DNA of 64,000 nucleotides. It comes from Selaginella moellendorffii. Its lineage: Eukaryota > Streptophyta > Lycopodiopsida > Selaginellales > Selaginellaceae. The notes under the pieces were generated by a model. The model was not told the origin of the DNA, did no database searches, and was given only the letters and a program-made list of their open reading frames with translations. Location: NCBI RefSeq assembly GCF_000143415.4, contig NW_003314349.1:324077-388076 (forward strand). Reading direction: 5' to 3'. Both the position numbers and the translations under genes were made by a program. Each line of letters opens with the position of its first letter. Within the stretch, counting starts at the first letter, position 1. Shown piece after piece: positions 39,209-47,796 of this stretch.

Positions 39209-40560
39209 GAGCTGTCTGTTTGGACTCCCCGAATAAAAATCACTTTTCTTCTTTATCAAGCTCCTCACCACCTTTCATCAAAGCCACCACCAATTCCCGC
39301 AACTTCCGCGTCCCATGTCTCCTTTCTTTCACCGGACAATCAGGACTCAAGGCTCTGGCGTTACTGGACTCAGGTGCAACTTCCTGCTTCATGGACACGG
39401 ACTTTGCTGCCCGACATCACGTTCCTCTTTCTCTTACCATACGGGATTTGAGGGTTGAAGGCATCGGCGGGCATTTTGTGTCTCCATCTTCTGGACTTAG
39501 GGAAACGTTGCCAGTTCGAGTACACATCGGGTCCACCGTCACCGATATCGCCTTCAACATCATCAACAGCAAGTCCTCCTCTGTGGTGCTCGGTCTTCCA
39601 TGGTTCCAACTACATCAGCCTCAGATCTGTTGGAAGGAATTACAGCTCATCTCTCCCACGGCTTCCCCTGCTGTTCATCGAGTCCGAATCAGGAAAAGTT
39701 CCCTAAACTCAAATCGGGGTTCTATTCCTGACTCTATAAAGTTTTCACCCTCTTCTTTTTCCTCTCTTCCATCTTACACTGGACCGTATCCTCGTCTCAT
39801 CATTCCATTTAGTCGTACGCCTCCTCCTATCTCCACAATCACTATGAAAGAACTCCTTCATGAAGAACCTCTTTTTCTTTTTGCTTTGCATGTTTCTCCT
39901 GTCAGTCTTCCTGAGAAGTATCATGATTTTGGGGATGTGTTTGACAAGAAAAAAGCTAGTGTACTGCCTGTTCATCGGCCTTATGATTGTCCCATTGATT
40001 TACAGGAAGGAGCGTCACCTCCGTGGGGGCCTATCTACGGGTTATCCCCGTCTGAGCTTAAGGCCCTCAAAGAGTACGTGGATGAGAACCTTGCCTCGGG
40101 CTACATTCAGCATTCGCAGTCCCCGGCTGGAGCGCCTGTCTTCTTTGTCAAGAAGAAGGATGGGAGCTTGCGGCTAGTCATCGACTACCGAGGTTTGAAC
40201 AAGGTGACTGTTCGGAAACGTTATCTGCTGCCCCTGATCTCGGACCTGTTGGAATGCCTCGGCGGTGCCCGCTTCTTCACCAAGATCGACCTCCGTGGAG
40301 CATACAACCTGATCCGGATCCGGCCTGGTGATGAATGGAAGACTGCATTCCGAACCCGCTATGGCCACTTCGAGTACACTGTCATGCCATTTGGCTTGAC
40401 AAATGCTCCAGCAGTTTTCCAACACATGGCGAACGACGTCTTTCGGGAGTTTCTTGATCAGATGGTGATCGTCTACCTCGATGATATCCTCGTCTACTCA
40501 AAAACTCAGGAGGAGCATGACGGACATGTACGCAAGGTGCTAGCGAAGTTGCGAGAACAC
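39115..40560 (+). pseudogene. pol: Chromovirus pol, 5' part (protease and first half of RT), interrupted
   Basis: The frame holds an aspartic protease ([13 protein letters not shown]) and the reverse transcriptase up to the palm: [54 protein letters not shown], and the catalytic YLDD in [13 protein letters not shown]. True pol sequence ends at 40560; the open frame runs 36 bases further into the nested element and then stops. The continuation is at 53834. Otherwise no stops or shifts are seen. Confidence 0.92.
40557..40560. repeat. Target-site duplication ACAC of the nested element, left copy
   Basis: ACAC before the left terminal repeat is repeated after the right one (53834-53837). Taking out the insert and one ACAC puts the two halves of RT back in one frame across a conserved stretch, which confirms these borders. 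Confidence 0.85.
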
Positions 40561-40584
40561 AAGCTCTATTTCGTTAAAGTGGGA
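40561..40584 (+). repeat. Left terminal inverted repeat, 24 bp
   Basis: Starts AAGCTCTATTTCGTT and runs to AAAGTGGGA. It is an exact reverse complement of 53810-53833. Beyond 24 bp the two ends share only a loose GTGGGA/ATGGGA subterminal motif. Confidence 0.92.
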
Positions 40585-41220
40585 TTTATTCAGTAAAATG
40601 GGACTAAGTACAAATTTTCAAGTATTTGAAAATGACGTGAAATTATATGTTTTTTGTCTAGGGGCTAGACATATCTGGGGCATGGTGACTAGCGCGGTGA
40701 CCTTATGTCCAGACTGAGTCCATCTAGTTGTATAATAAATCTCATTGTCAAGGCGAACAAGCCGAATCTGAAGCTAAAGAAGAGCGATGGCATGCGCGCA
40801 CACACTATTTGTTTGTTCATTGAGCGTGTGGTGAGCTTTCCAAGATGAACATCATTCCTATTAGCCAGACATATAACTTAATGGTGAGAACATTTAGATA
40901 TTATTCAATGTTATCTTTTTCTAACGAATCTAATTGTGAAGGTGTAGCAAGAGGCATTGCTAGTCTGGAGAAGTCATTTAACTCATTTGACCCTTAGTGT
41001 ATTTTCATGAAACTAAATAACATTCATATTATTAAGGAATTTCTCTAGTACCTTTTTTTTACGACATAGAGGCTTGCATTTCTTTCAAAGGTGATTTAGT
41101 AAAAGGCCTGAGGGCACATGCCATTCTATTTCTCAGACCGGTATTAAGATATACTAGTGCAAAGGGAAAAAGGTATTTGGTGATCAAGTAAATGGCATGA
41201 GGGCACATGCCATTATAAGC
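40585..41220. other. Left end of the nested element, non-coding
   Basis: Inside the left terminal repeat. No credible open frame. It holds one degenerate (about 41103-41125) and one good (41191-41214) copy of the palindrome. Confidence 0.5.
41191..41214. repeat. Palindrome copy near the left end
   Basis: TGGCATGAGGGCACATGCCA core flanked by AA and TT, with only the centre imperfect. A decayed half copy lies at 41103-41125 and a partial one at about 41604-41624. Confidence 0.85.
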
Positions 41221-41478
41221 CTAAGCGCTAGTGGACACCTCCTTTTTGGTACTCTCAGCGGTACTATCATCCTTCTCCGGGTCAGTTGTTTTGCTTTGGA
41301 TTGTTGTCTCTAACGTTACTGGGGCGTTCTCGATAGTTGTTAATGTTGCCGTTTGTTCAGAAAAATGATCACCTGGAGTATAGTACGGGGAGTTTGGAAG
41401 ACTTATATATTCTACATCTTCACCTATCTCCTTCTCCGTCTCCTTTTCTGCCTCACTTACAGATTTTGTGCTTGCCAT
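41221..41478 (-). CDS. Possible small acidic protein of the nested element
   Basis: 85 codons from the ATG at 41478, rich in Glu, Thr and Ser (EAEKETEKEIGEDVEYISLP). It lies downstream of the transposase gene on the same strand. It could be a separate small protein, a further transposase exon or a chance frame. No domain was recognised. Confidence 0.3.
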   Translation of the reverse strand: MASTKSVSEAEKETEKEIGEDVEYISLPNSPYYTPGDHFSEQTATLTTIENAPVTLETTIQSKTTDPEKDDSTAESTKKEVSTSA

Positions 41479-41693
41479 GAGAACGCTCTTCACCCTAAAA
41501 TATGGAGTTCGTTGTGTTATAAAAGGAAACCAACACACACGCTGCAAGGGAATGATGGTACATAAAGCACGTAAGCCCACAATATGGGTTTATGTGCCAT
41601 TAATATGGGCCACACGCCATATTATTAGATTTATGCACGTGTGATTGGTAAATGCATATGTCACATCATCTTTGTTTTACCTCACACACTATA

Positions 41694-42423
41694 TCAAGCC
41701 TCCTCTGATTCAGATTCGGATTGTTCACCTTGAAATAAAATACATTAGAAACTTAGTAAAGGAATATTAATGAATCTTACCTTGAACCCGAGTTATGAAT
41801 GCTCTTGCTGCATCTCTTGCATGGTCTGGCAAGGTGATGGTGGCACTCTGCTTCCGCATCCAACCATGCACAACATTATCCACCGATATGCTCATGCTGG
41901 GATCCCTTGGATTCAGCACCCATCTCTTTTCTAGGCAATCCTTCGTATATCCGGAACTTGGCTTGAACCACTCCACAGTTACATTGAAGGAGTTAGTTTC
42001 CGCGTCCTCCTCTGCATCAGTGATGCAGCGCCCCACCCATATCATTTGTTTTTTATTACTGGGTCTGACAAGCACGACCATTCCTTTGCAGACCTGTACT
42101 GGATTGAATGCTGAATCCGGCTTCTTGTTCCTCGGCCCATAATAGTGATCCTCAACATCGTTATCTGTCACTGCATTTCCAGACGACATTGTTCCGCTAC
42201 TATCTGGTGCTCTGGGTTCTGGCCAAAAGGACTCTTCCAATTCTTCATATACAACCGGCCCATTTTGGATAGCAGATATAATCTTCTCCCAGTATTCGAG
42301 CAAAGGCTTGCACCTCTGAAAATAGGATTCTCCACCAAACACCAACCCCCTCTTCCAGAAGGCAATATGCTGTCTAATCCCGGCCACTATACTTTCCTGG
42401 TCTTTGAGTCCATCCGGGTGCAT
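41694..42423 (-). CDS. C-terminal part of the transposase, after an in-frame TAG
   Basis: The open frame 42423-41781 is in the same frame as the transposase ORF and is separated from it by one TAG (42441-42439) and five codons. It then splices by a 52-bp GT-AG intron (41780-41729) to a last exon 41728-41694, ending in an acidic tail (EQSESESEEA). A WVGRCITDAEEDAE segment and a WFKPSSGYTK segment look like a small chromo/SH3-like barrel. The simplest reading is one ancestral transposase of about 1030 residues with a nonsense change; stop-codon readthrough or an internal start is less likely. Confidence 0.6.
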
Positions 42424-42438
42424 CGGCCGTGGGGAACC

Positions 42439-44835
42439 CTAAGGAATCATAGGTTCCCCAGTTATGGGATCTCTCTTGAAGAGTTCAATGCCGTCCACTG
42501 GCAGCCACACTGTGTCCCATTCTCTCATCTTGTACCTCATCACTAGAGCACCGTCACACATGCTGAAATGAAACTGAAGAGGCTTGGAGTGGCCAATCAG
42601 CGTTTCGGATCCATCCCTGATGTAGCCTCTTACAAACCCCTTAAAGTCTGGAACCTCTGTCAGAAGTGCAGCTTCAACAGTGCCTTTGATGCAATTTTGG
42701 AATTCATCGTAGAGTTGTGGGAGGGTGAGGACATTGGATCGCCGGAGGGACTCTGCCAGGTGACTGAACATGGCATCGACGTCTTCATGAGTGTGCCCAA
42801 CCATGAGAAAGCCAAGTGTAACCGTTTCAAATATGCCTTTGGCAACAAGCATCGCCAAGTACGCGAAGACGTACATGTTTTTGTTCTCACTGCCAGCATT
42901 GTCTGTTTGGAGCAGAAGATGGGGTGGAAGGCCACATCGGCCGCAAGAACTTCCTTGAGATTCTGCTTCGTTTGGATGAGGCTGTGCATTCACCGGGCGA
43001 CCAGCCTCGTCGGAATGGCATGAGGCCTCACGTGATAACCCTACAATCTGACGGCCAACATATTCACTGGGATGGCATGGGGCCCCACGCGATACTGCAA
43101 GCCTTTGCTCCTCCTCCAGCTGAACCCTGTATGGGGTTCGATCGACAAGGGCCTTATGCAAGGGTTGGCCGTTCAGCTCAGTCTGCGCACTTTGCAGAGA
43201 CCTTAAGTGTTTTGCTAGGGACGCAATCATCATGTTTGCACCCCCGCCACCCCATAGAGGTACAAAGAAGTTCCCATAGTTCTGGGCACCATGCCCATGA
43301 GCGATTATGCCAAACAGAGACACAGGCAGCTGCATGGATGAAGAGATTGCCTTGGGGGCAGGATTGAGTCGAGGTAAGCACGTCTTTTTCTGGTCCATTT
43401 TGTCGTGGATGATGCAGAGGTAAGAGTCAGGTCTCTCCATGGAGAGAATCCTGTTATGATAATATGCAGTCCTGCAGCTTCTCTGCTCGATGTTGTGGTC
43501 GAGCCGCCTTCTAACCAACGTCTCTCGCTCTTGAGCGCTGCAAGAATTCTTCGACAAAGCCATTTTGATAGCAGTGCACTCGTCACACTTTGAAAAGCTG
43601 GAGTACTTTCCTATACTCACATCCCTGAACCTGTTGCTCCACAATCTACTAAATCTAGATTGGCTCAGCTTCTTGTAGCCATTACTCTGGAGTTCCCGAT
43701 TCACATCTTCCAATATGGCCCCCTTGGTATACATGGAAGGGAGAACTCGTTGGGTGTCTCGTGTTCCATCTTCCAAGAGGCGGGTTTTATGTGGTTGCTG
43801 CTCGCTACATGTCTCGACAAACCTCTTGAAGATTGCCTCTCCATATACAACATGACCCCTGGTTTTGTGCGTACCGTCGTTCCCATGGACTGCCTGTTGA
43901 ACCCTTTGTTCCTCGAACTCAGTTTTGATTCTGTAGAATGTGGTTCGAGGGACTCCATAAATGATTCTCCATGCCTTCATGCAGACCAAACCCCTCTGGA
44001 AGACCATGCCCCCCACCTGATGTTCTGAAGCATCAACAGATGACCGTAATGCCTCATACACAAAATTGCGAGCTGCCTTCCAGGACAATGTCTTGTATCT
44101 TGCTCTCTCCTCTTCAATAGCATCCCAATCAGCATGTTGACAGCACCTCCTCTTGCAACAAGCAACTGTCGAGACCATTCGAACCTCCATCGCCATTTTC
44201 TGCCTTTTCGGTTCGTTGCTCAGATCCCTTTGGCTGCGCTTTAGGAAGGTGTACTTTCTTTTCCCATGAAGAGATGTTCTGTCATCAGTTGTAGTGGTGT
44301 TTGATTGTGAATCCTTCACATTCTCAAACACTAAGTGCCTCAATTTCCACCGCACAATGCTTCCAATAGTCAGACTGTTTTCTTCTGTGTCAACAACCTC
44401 TAAAATCGCAACTCCAATATCATCCCAGCCCAATTCTTGATTAGCAACCGCATCTCTTGGATCGACAACTGTGGCTAAGCCCTCAGCTACCACCTCCCCC
44501 TCGGGGTTGTTTAGAAACACTTTTGCCTGAATCCATGTAGCACGGTTCTTAAGATCCACGGAGGGAACATGCATCGCACTTGCGCTGTCCCCAACATCTG
44601 CTTTCTTCTGAAGATTTTTCAAGGCAACAACAACATTTACCCCGACGACCATCTCTCCTCGTTCAATAGCGACCACATTCCCATCGAAGACAGTCTCTAC
44701 TGATACAGCAGCATTGCCTTCCCCAAGCCTTTCACAGTGTATAACAAAGTTCCGATCCATAGACACAAGGGTCCCTTTTGCAACTCTCTTCCCACCATTC
44801 AAAATGTAAACCTTTTCCCCAACCCTGAAGGCCAT
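42439..44835 (-). CDS. DDE-type transposase (DUF7869-like), ended by a TAG
   Basis: 798 residues from the ATG at 44835. An N-terminal region (residues 1-180) has two small-barrel-like segments (MAFRVGEKVYILNGGKRVAK). Cys/His-rich stretches (VACCKRRCCQHADW, FSKCDECTAI) probably bind zinc. The catalytic half has the family pattern: IIHDKMDQKKT with the first Asp, then LLLQTDNAGSENKNMYVFAY with the second, then FLMVGHTHEDVDAMFSHL with the third acidic site. This matches my memory of plant, algal and animal DUF7869-type proteins; the transposase role is supported by the flanking terminal repeats and duplication. An acceptor-like TTTCAG lies just before the ATG, so a 5' non-coding exon is possible. 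The frame holds two palindrome copies (43014-43037, 43071-43094). Confidence 0.78.
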   Translation of the reverse strand: MAFRVGEKVYILNGGKRVAKGTLVSMDRNFVIHCERLGEGNAAVSVETVFDGNVVAIERGEMVVGVNVVVALKNLQKKADVGDSASAMHVPSVDLKNRATWIQAKVFLNNPEGEVVAEGLATVVDPRDAVANQELGWDDIGVAILEVVDTEENSLTIGSIVRWKLRHLVFENVKDSQSNTTTTDDRTSLHGKRKYTFLKRSQRDLSNEPKRQKMAMEVRMVSTVACCKRRCCQHADWDAIEEERARYKTLSWKAARNFVYEALRSSVDASEHQVGGMVFQRGLVCMKAWRIIYGVPRTTFYRIKTEFEEQRVQQAVHGNDGTHKTRGHVVYGEAIFKRFVETCSEQQPHKTRLLEDGTRDTQRVLPSMYTKGAILEDVNRELQSNGYKKLSQSRFSRLWSNRFRDVSIGKYSSFSKCDECTAIKMALSKNSCSAQERETLVRRRLDHNIEQRSCRTAYYHNRILSMERPDSYLCIIHDKMDQKKTCLPRLNPAPKAISSSMQLPVSLFGIIAHGHGAQNYGNFFVPLWGGGGANMMIASLAKHLRSLQSAQTELNGQPLHKALVDRTPYRVQLEEEQRLAVSRGAPCHPSEYVGRQIVGLSREASCHSDEAGRPVNAQPHPNEAESQGSSCGRCGLPPHLLLQTDNAGSENKNMYVFAYLAMLVAKGIFETVTLGFLMVGHTHEDVDAMFSHLAESLRRSNVLTLPQLYDEFQNCIKGTVEAALLTEVPDFKGFVRGYIRDGSETLIGHSKPLQFHFSMCDGALVMRYKMREWDTVWLPVDGIELFKRDPITGEPMIP
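43014..43094. repeat. Two palindrome copies inside the transposase coding region
   Basis: 43014-43037 (core TGGCATGAGGCCTCACGTGA) and 43071-43094 (core TGGCATGGGGCCCCACGCGA). The copies lie in frame between the first and second catalytic Asp regions, where the protein reads SRGAPCHPSEY and SREASCHSDE, so the insertions became coding sequence. Confidence 0.8.
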
Positions 44836-44916
44836 TCTGAAAGTGCAGAAAAGAAGTTAAGACCATACAAAAAATGATTGGAGAATGGCCTAAATCATAA
44901 CATACCAAACAACCTC

Positions 44917-45108
44917 AATAGCATGAGGCCACATGCCATTATTCAAACATGCTATTGACACCCACGTGAAATTTCGCATTCACAAAATTGGCATGAGGCC
45001 TCATGCCATCTTGATATACACACAGCTGCAGGCAAGTAAAAACATACATGACAATACGCTAGCCATGAAATTGCAAGGGCCCAAGATGGCATGTGGCCTC
45101 ATGCCATT
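44917..45108. repeat. Three palindrome copies upstream of the transposase gene
   Basis: 44917-44940, 44987-45010 and 45085-45108, spaced about 70 and 98 bp. The middle copy has a perfect 20-bp dyad TGGCATGAGGCCTCATGCCA. They lie 80-270 bp upstream of the transposase start, where they could act as operators or transposase-binding sites. Confidence 0.88.
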
Positions 45109-45202
45109 TCTAAATGTGGTCCTAAGCCATTCCATGGTGAACATACCAGGAAGCACAAGTGCCGAATATCAAGAGGAAGCGGTAGCCACACCAAAGACAG
45201 TG

Positions 45203-45335
45203 CCGCTCGCAATACCGCAACTACTCGTAGCGCCGCTCGCAACACCGCAACTGCTCGTAGCGCCGCTCGCACAAACTGCCACTCGCATAAACTGCCGCTC
45301 GCAATGGCGCTCGCAATGCCGCAACCGCTCGTAGA
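45203..45335 (+). repeat. GC-rich tandem repeat of about 33 bp
   Basis: Units of the type CCGCTCGCAAYACCGCAACT followed by RCTCGTAGCG are repeated with variation from 45203 to 45335. Lies between the two divergent genes of the nested element. Confidence 0.75.
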
Positions 45336-46165
45336 CGCATAAACCACAGCCCACAACACCGCTTACACAAGCAGCGCTCACTGCGCTCAGCGGAACCAAG
45401 AACACGGCGCACAAAAATGATAGACCTAGGAATGAATTCGAGAATTCAAAAATAACACACGCTTGAACGTCACATCAAATCCTCTGACAAACCAGATCTT
45501 ATGATTCCTCTGACAAATTTCAAACTGAGTAGCTTCTAGACTTTGCTGTCGGAGGTTGAACTTTGTCACATCATGTCCTTGCCTCGATCCAGCTGTGCCA
45601 TGTCAGTGATTCGAACTTTGCCATGCTATGTCAGCGATCTGCGCCAAGATTATTCGCCGTGTAAAGGAATAATTACGCTGTGTGTGTACGTCCATTTATG
45701 GCAATATAAGGCCACACGCCATTCAAAGAATAATGCTCGACATAAGGCCACACGCCATTCAAAGAATAATGCTAGTCGAGCATTTTTTGGTGCATTTTTG
45801 GGTTCAAAATTGCATGAGCCCACACGCTATAAAGTTTACCTGTACCAAAAATAGAAACAGCTTTATTTACTTGGGAATTTAAGTGGTTGAGGCATTTTTA
45901 AACTTACAAACACATGCCCTACTTACATTCCTTTGGTTGCTTAAAATTCAAAAATATTATAAACCTTTCTTTTTGCATTTTCAATGTTTTCAATTATGGT
46001 TTTTGATTTTCGTAGGACCAGCCTAGTAATCTATTTGCATCCCGTCATGTTTATAGCTAGCTTTCGTTCGTCCCCTTCGCTAGCCTGAGATACATCTGCT
46101 CGGCATCTGCCTCTTACAGCATTTGCCCAGAAAGGGCATCTTTCTTCACGCAGCATTTGCCACAT

Positions 46166-46199
46166 GTTTAGGGTTTAGGGTTTAGGGTTTAGGGTTTAG
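46166..46199 (+). repeat. Interstitial plant telomere-type repeat (TTTAGGG)n
   Basis: About 4.7 perfect units of TTTAGGG inside the nested element. Too short to be a telomere; possible origins are repair synthesis, telomere capture or a telo-box-like promoter element. Confidence 0.9.
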
Positions 46200-46378
46200 C
46201 AATTCAGTAGCTTGATAAACATGCAAATACAGAACTTGATGCAAAATCCTTTGATATGTCACAATGCCCCTAGGACCATAAACACATTTCAATAGAGAGG
46301 GTCCTTTCATTTCATAACTCCTTACGTAGATCTTGGTGAAACCAGAGTTAGTGAAGTTAGTTTTTTGTGATCCCGCAT

Positions 46379-46605
46379 CTGATTGTGATGTCCCTTTGCA
46401 GTTTCGATGGAAAGGTCAATGCACACCAAACTGTAAAATCTTGGAGCAAAATAACGGTCGGATCTATGGCAAATGCCCCTGAAACATTGTAAGGCTCGTG
46501 TGGTCTCATGTGGTGTCCGATCGAGATGCTTCTTTGCAGGGTCATCAAGAAAGACATTGTATACCATTCTGTAAAATCTAGTTGCGATCTAACGGTTGGA
46601 TCTCC
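46379..46605 (+). repeat. Diverged tandem pair in the control region
   Basis: Two copies of roughly 85 bp, about 46384-46465 and 46521-46605. Each runs from GATG(T/C)(C/T)(C/T)CTTTGCAG via CTGTAAAATCT(T/A)G to a TAACGGT(C/T)GGATCT end. The last motif resembles blocks common in plant repeats. Confidence 0.6.
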
Positions 46606-47416
46606 AGAAAACTCAAAAAAATCTCGCGCGTGTCAGAATATCCTAGGAATATACTCCTATGTGCCCCTGAAAATGGCATGCGGCCCCACGCCATTCAAGA
46701 GATAATGCCAGATGACGCCGAGAATTTTTTGGTGCATTTTTTGGGTTCAAAATTGCATGAGCCCACACGCTATAAAGTTTATCTTTGCCAAATAGAGAAA
46801 AGTTTATCTGTGTCATGTGAGGTAGTTACAGTCCTTTGTGCTCGGCATCTGCCTCTTGCAGCATTTGCACTGAAAGGGAATTTTTCTCCATTCAGCATTT
46901 GGCCCTGAAAATGGCATGCGCCCACACGCCATTCAAGGAATAACGCCACAGGACGCCTGGATTTTTGGGTTTAAAATGTTTAGGGTTTTTTGGGTTTTTT
47001 CAAAATATTTTGGGTCCAACGTTTTTTGGGTTTCTTTGGTTCAAAATTGCATGAGCCCACACGCTATAATATTGATTTGAGAGAAAAATAGAAATAGATA
47101 GAATTTCTTTATTTAGCTGAACATCTGCCATTTTTGGAAATACAAGATGCTTTGGAATATCCAATCATGCATGGTATAAATATAGCGAGGGTATTAAATG
47201 ATATCCCAATCATGATCTTTCTTTTGGATTTCGCGTGCATGCAGTCCGAGGAATGATGACGTTGCGGATTTCTTTTGGATTTTGCGTGCTTGCATGCGCG
47301 CGGCAATCCAGAAATTAATGGTGGCACCCAAGTCCGAGGAATGATGACGTGGCGGGATTACCAACCGTTGTGACATTTCGCGCGTGTGAGGTTAGGTTTT
47401 GCATTTTGCTTTGTAC

Positions 47417-47600
47417 TCGCGCTCGCACACTCGCGCTCGCGCTCGCATCACACTCGCGCTCCCGCTCGCATCGCGCTCCCACTCGCGATCACGCTCACTT
47501 CTCTACAGGTTTCTCGTGTGCATCGGCGTCCACTCGCGCTTGCATCACACTCGCGCTCGCATCGCGCTCGTGTGCATCGGCGTCCACTTCAAGACACACC
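47417..47600 (+). repeat. (CGCTCG)-type simple repeat in the leader of the large gene
   Basis: CTCGCGCTCGC-type units broken by ACACT and CATCG. Lies about 200-380 bp upstream of the proposed start codon of the large plus-strand gene, so it may be part of its promoter or 5' leader. Confidence 0.7.
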
Positions 47601-47796
47601 CAATTTGTAACTTCGCCGCCAACTCCGCCGCCCACTCCGCCACCCACACGCAGCCCACTTGGCGTCCTAGGAGATTTCAGCACCACTCTCCAACTGTAAG
47701 TGGCAGAGTAGCCTTGCTGCTACGATCCGCTGCACACACAGTGCACATTCGCCAGCGAGTCCGGCCTCGATTGTCACGGCCTCCATTCGGCTTCAA

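Larger units (their letters stand above)
45697..47075 (+). repeat. Three diverged copies of a 110-170 bp module built on palindromes
   Basis: Modules at about 45697-45840, 46665-46790 and 46903-47070. Each has a palindrome or half-palindrome (good copies 46672-46695 and 46910-46933; half copies 45705-45724 and 45739-45760) followed by ATTCAA(A/G)(A/G)(A/G)ATAA. A TTTTTGG-rich stretch comes next, and then a second degenerate palindrome TTGCATGAGCCCACACGCTA (45810, 46754, 47045). A separate 70-bp direct repeat starting CTCGGCATCTGCCTCTT is at about 46096 and 46840. Confidence 0.75.
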
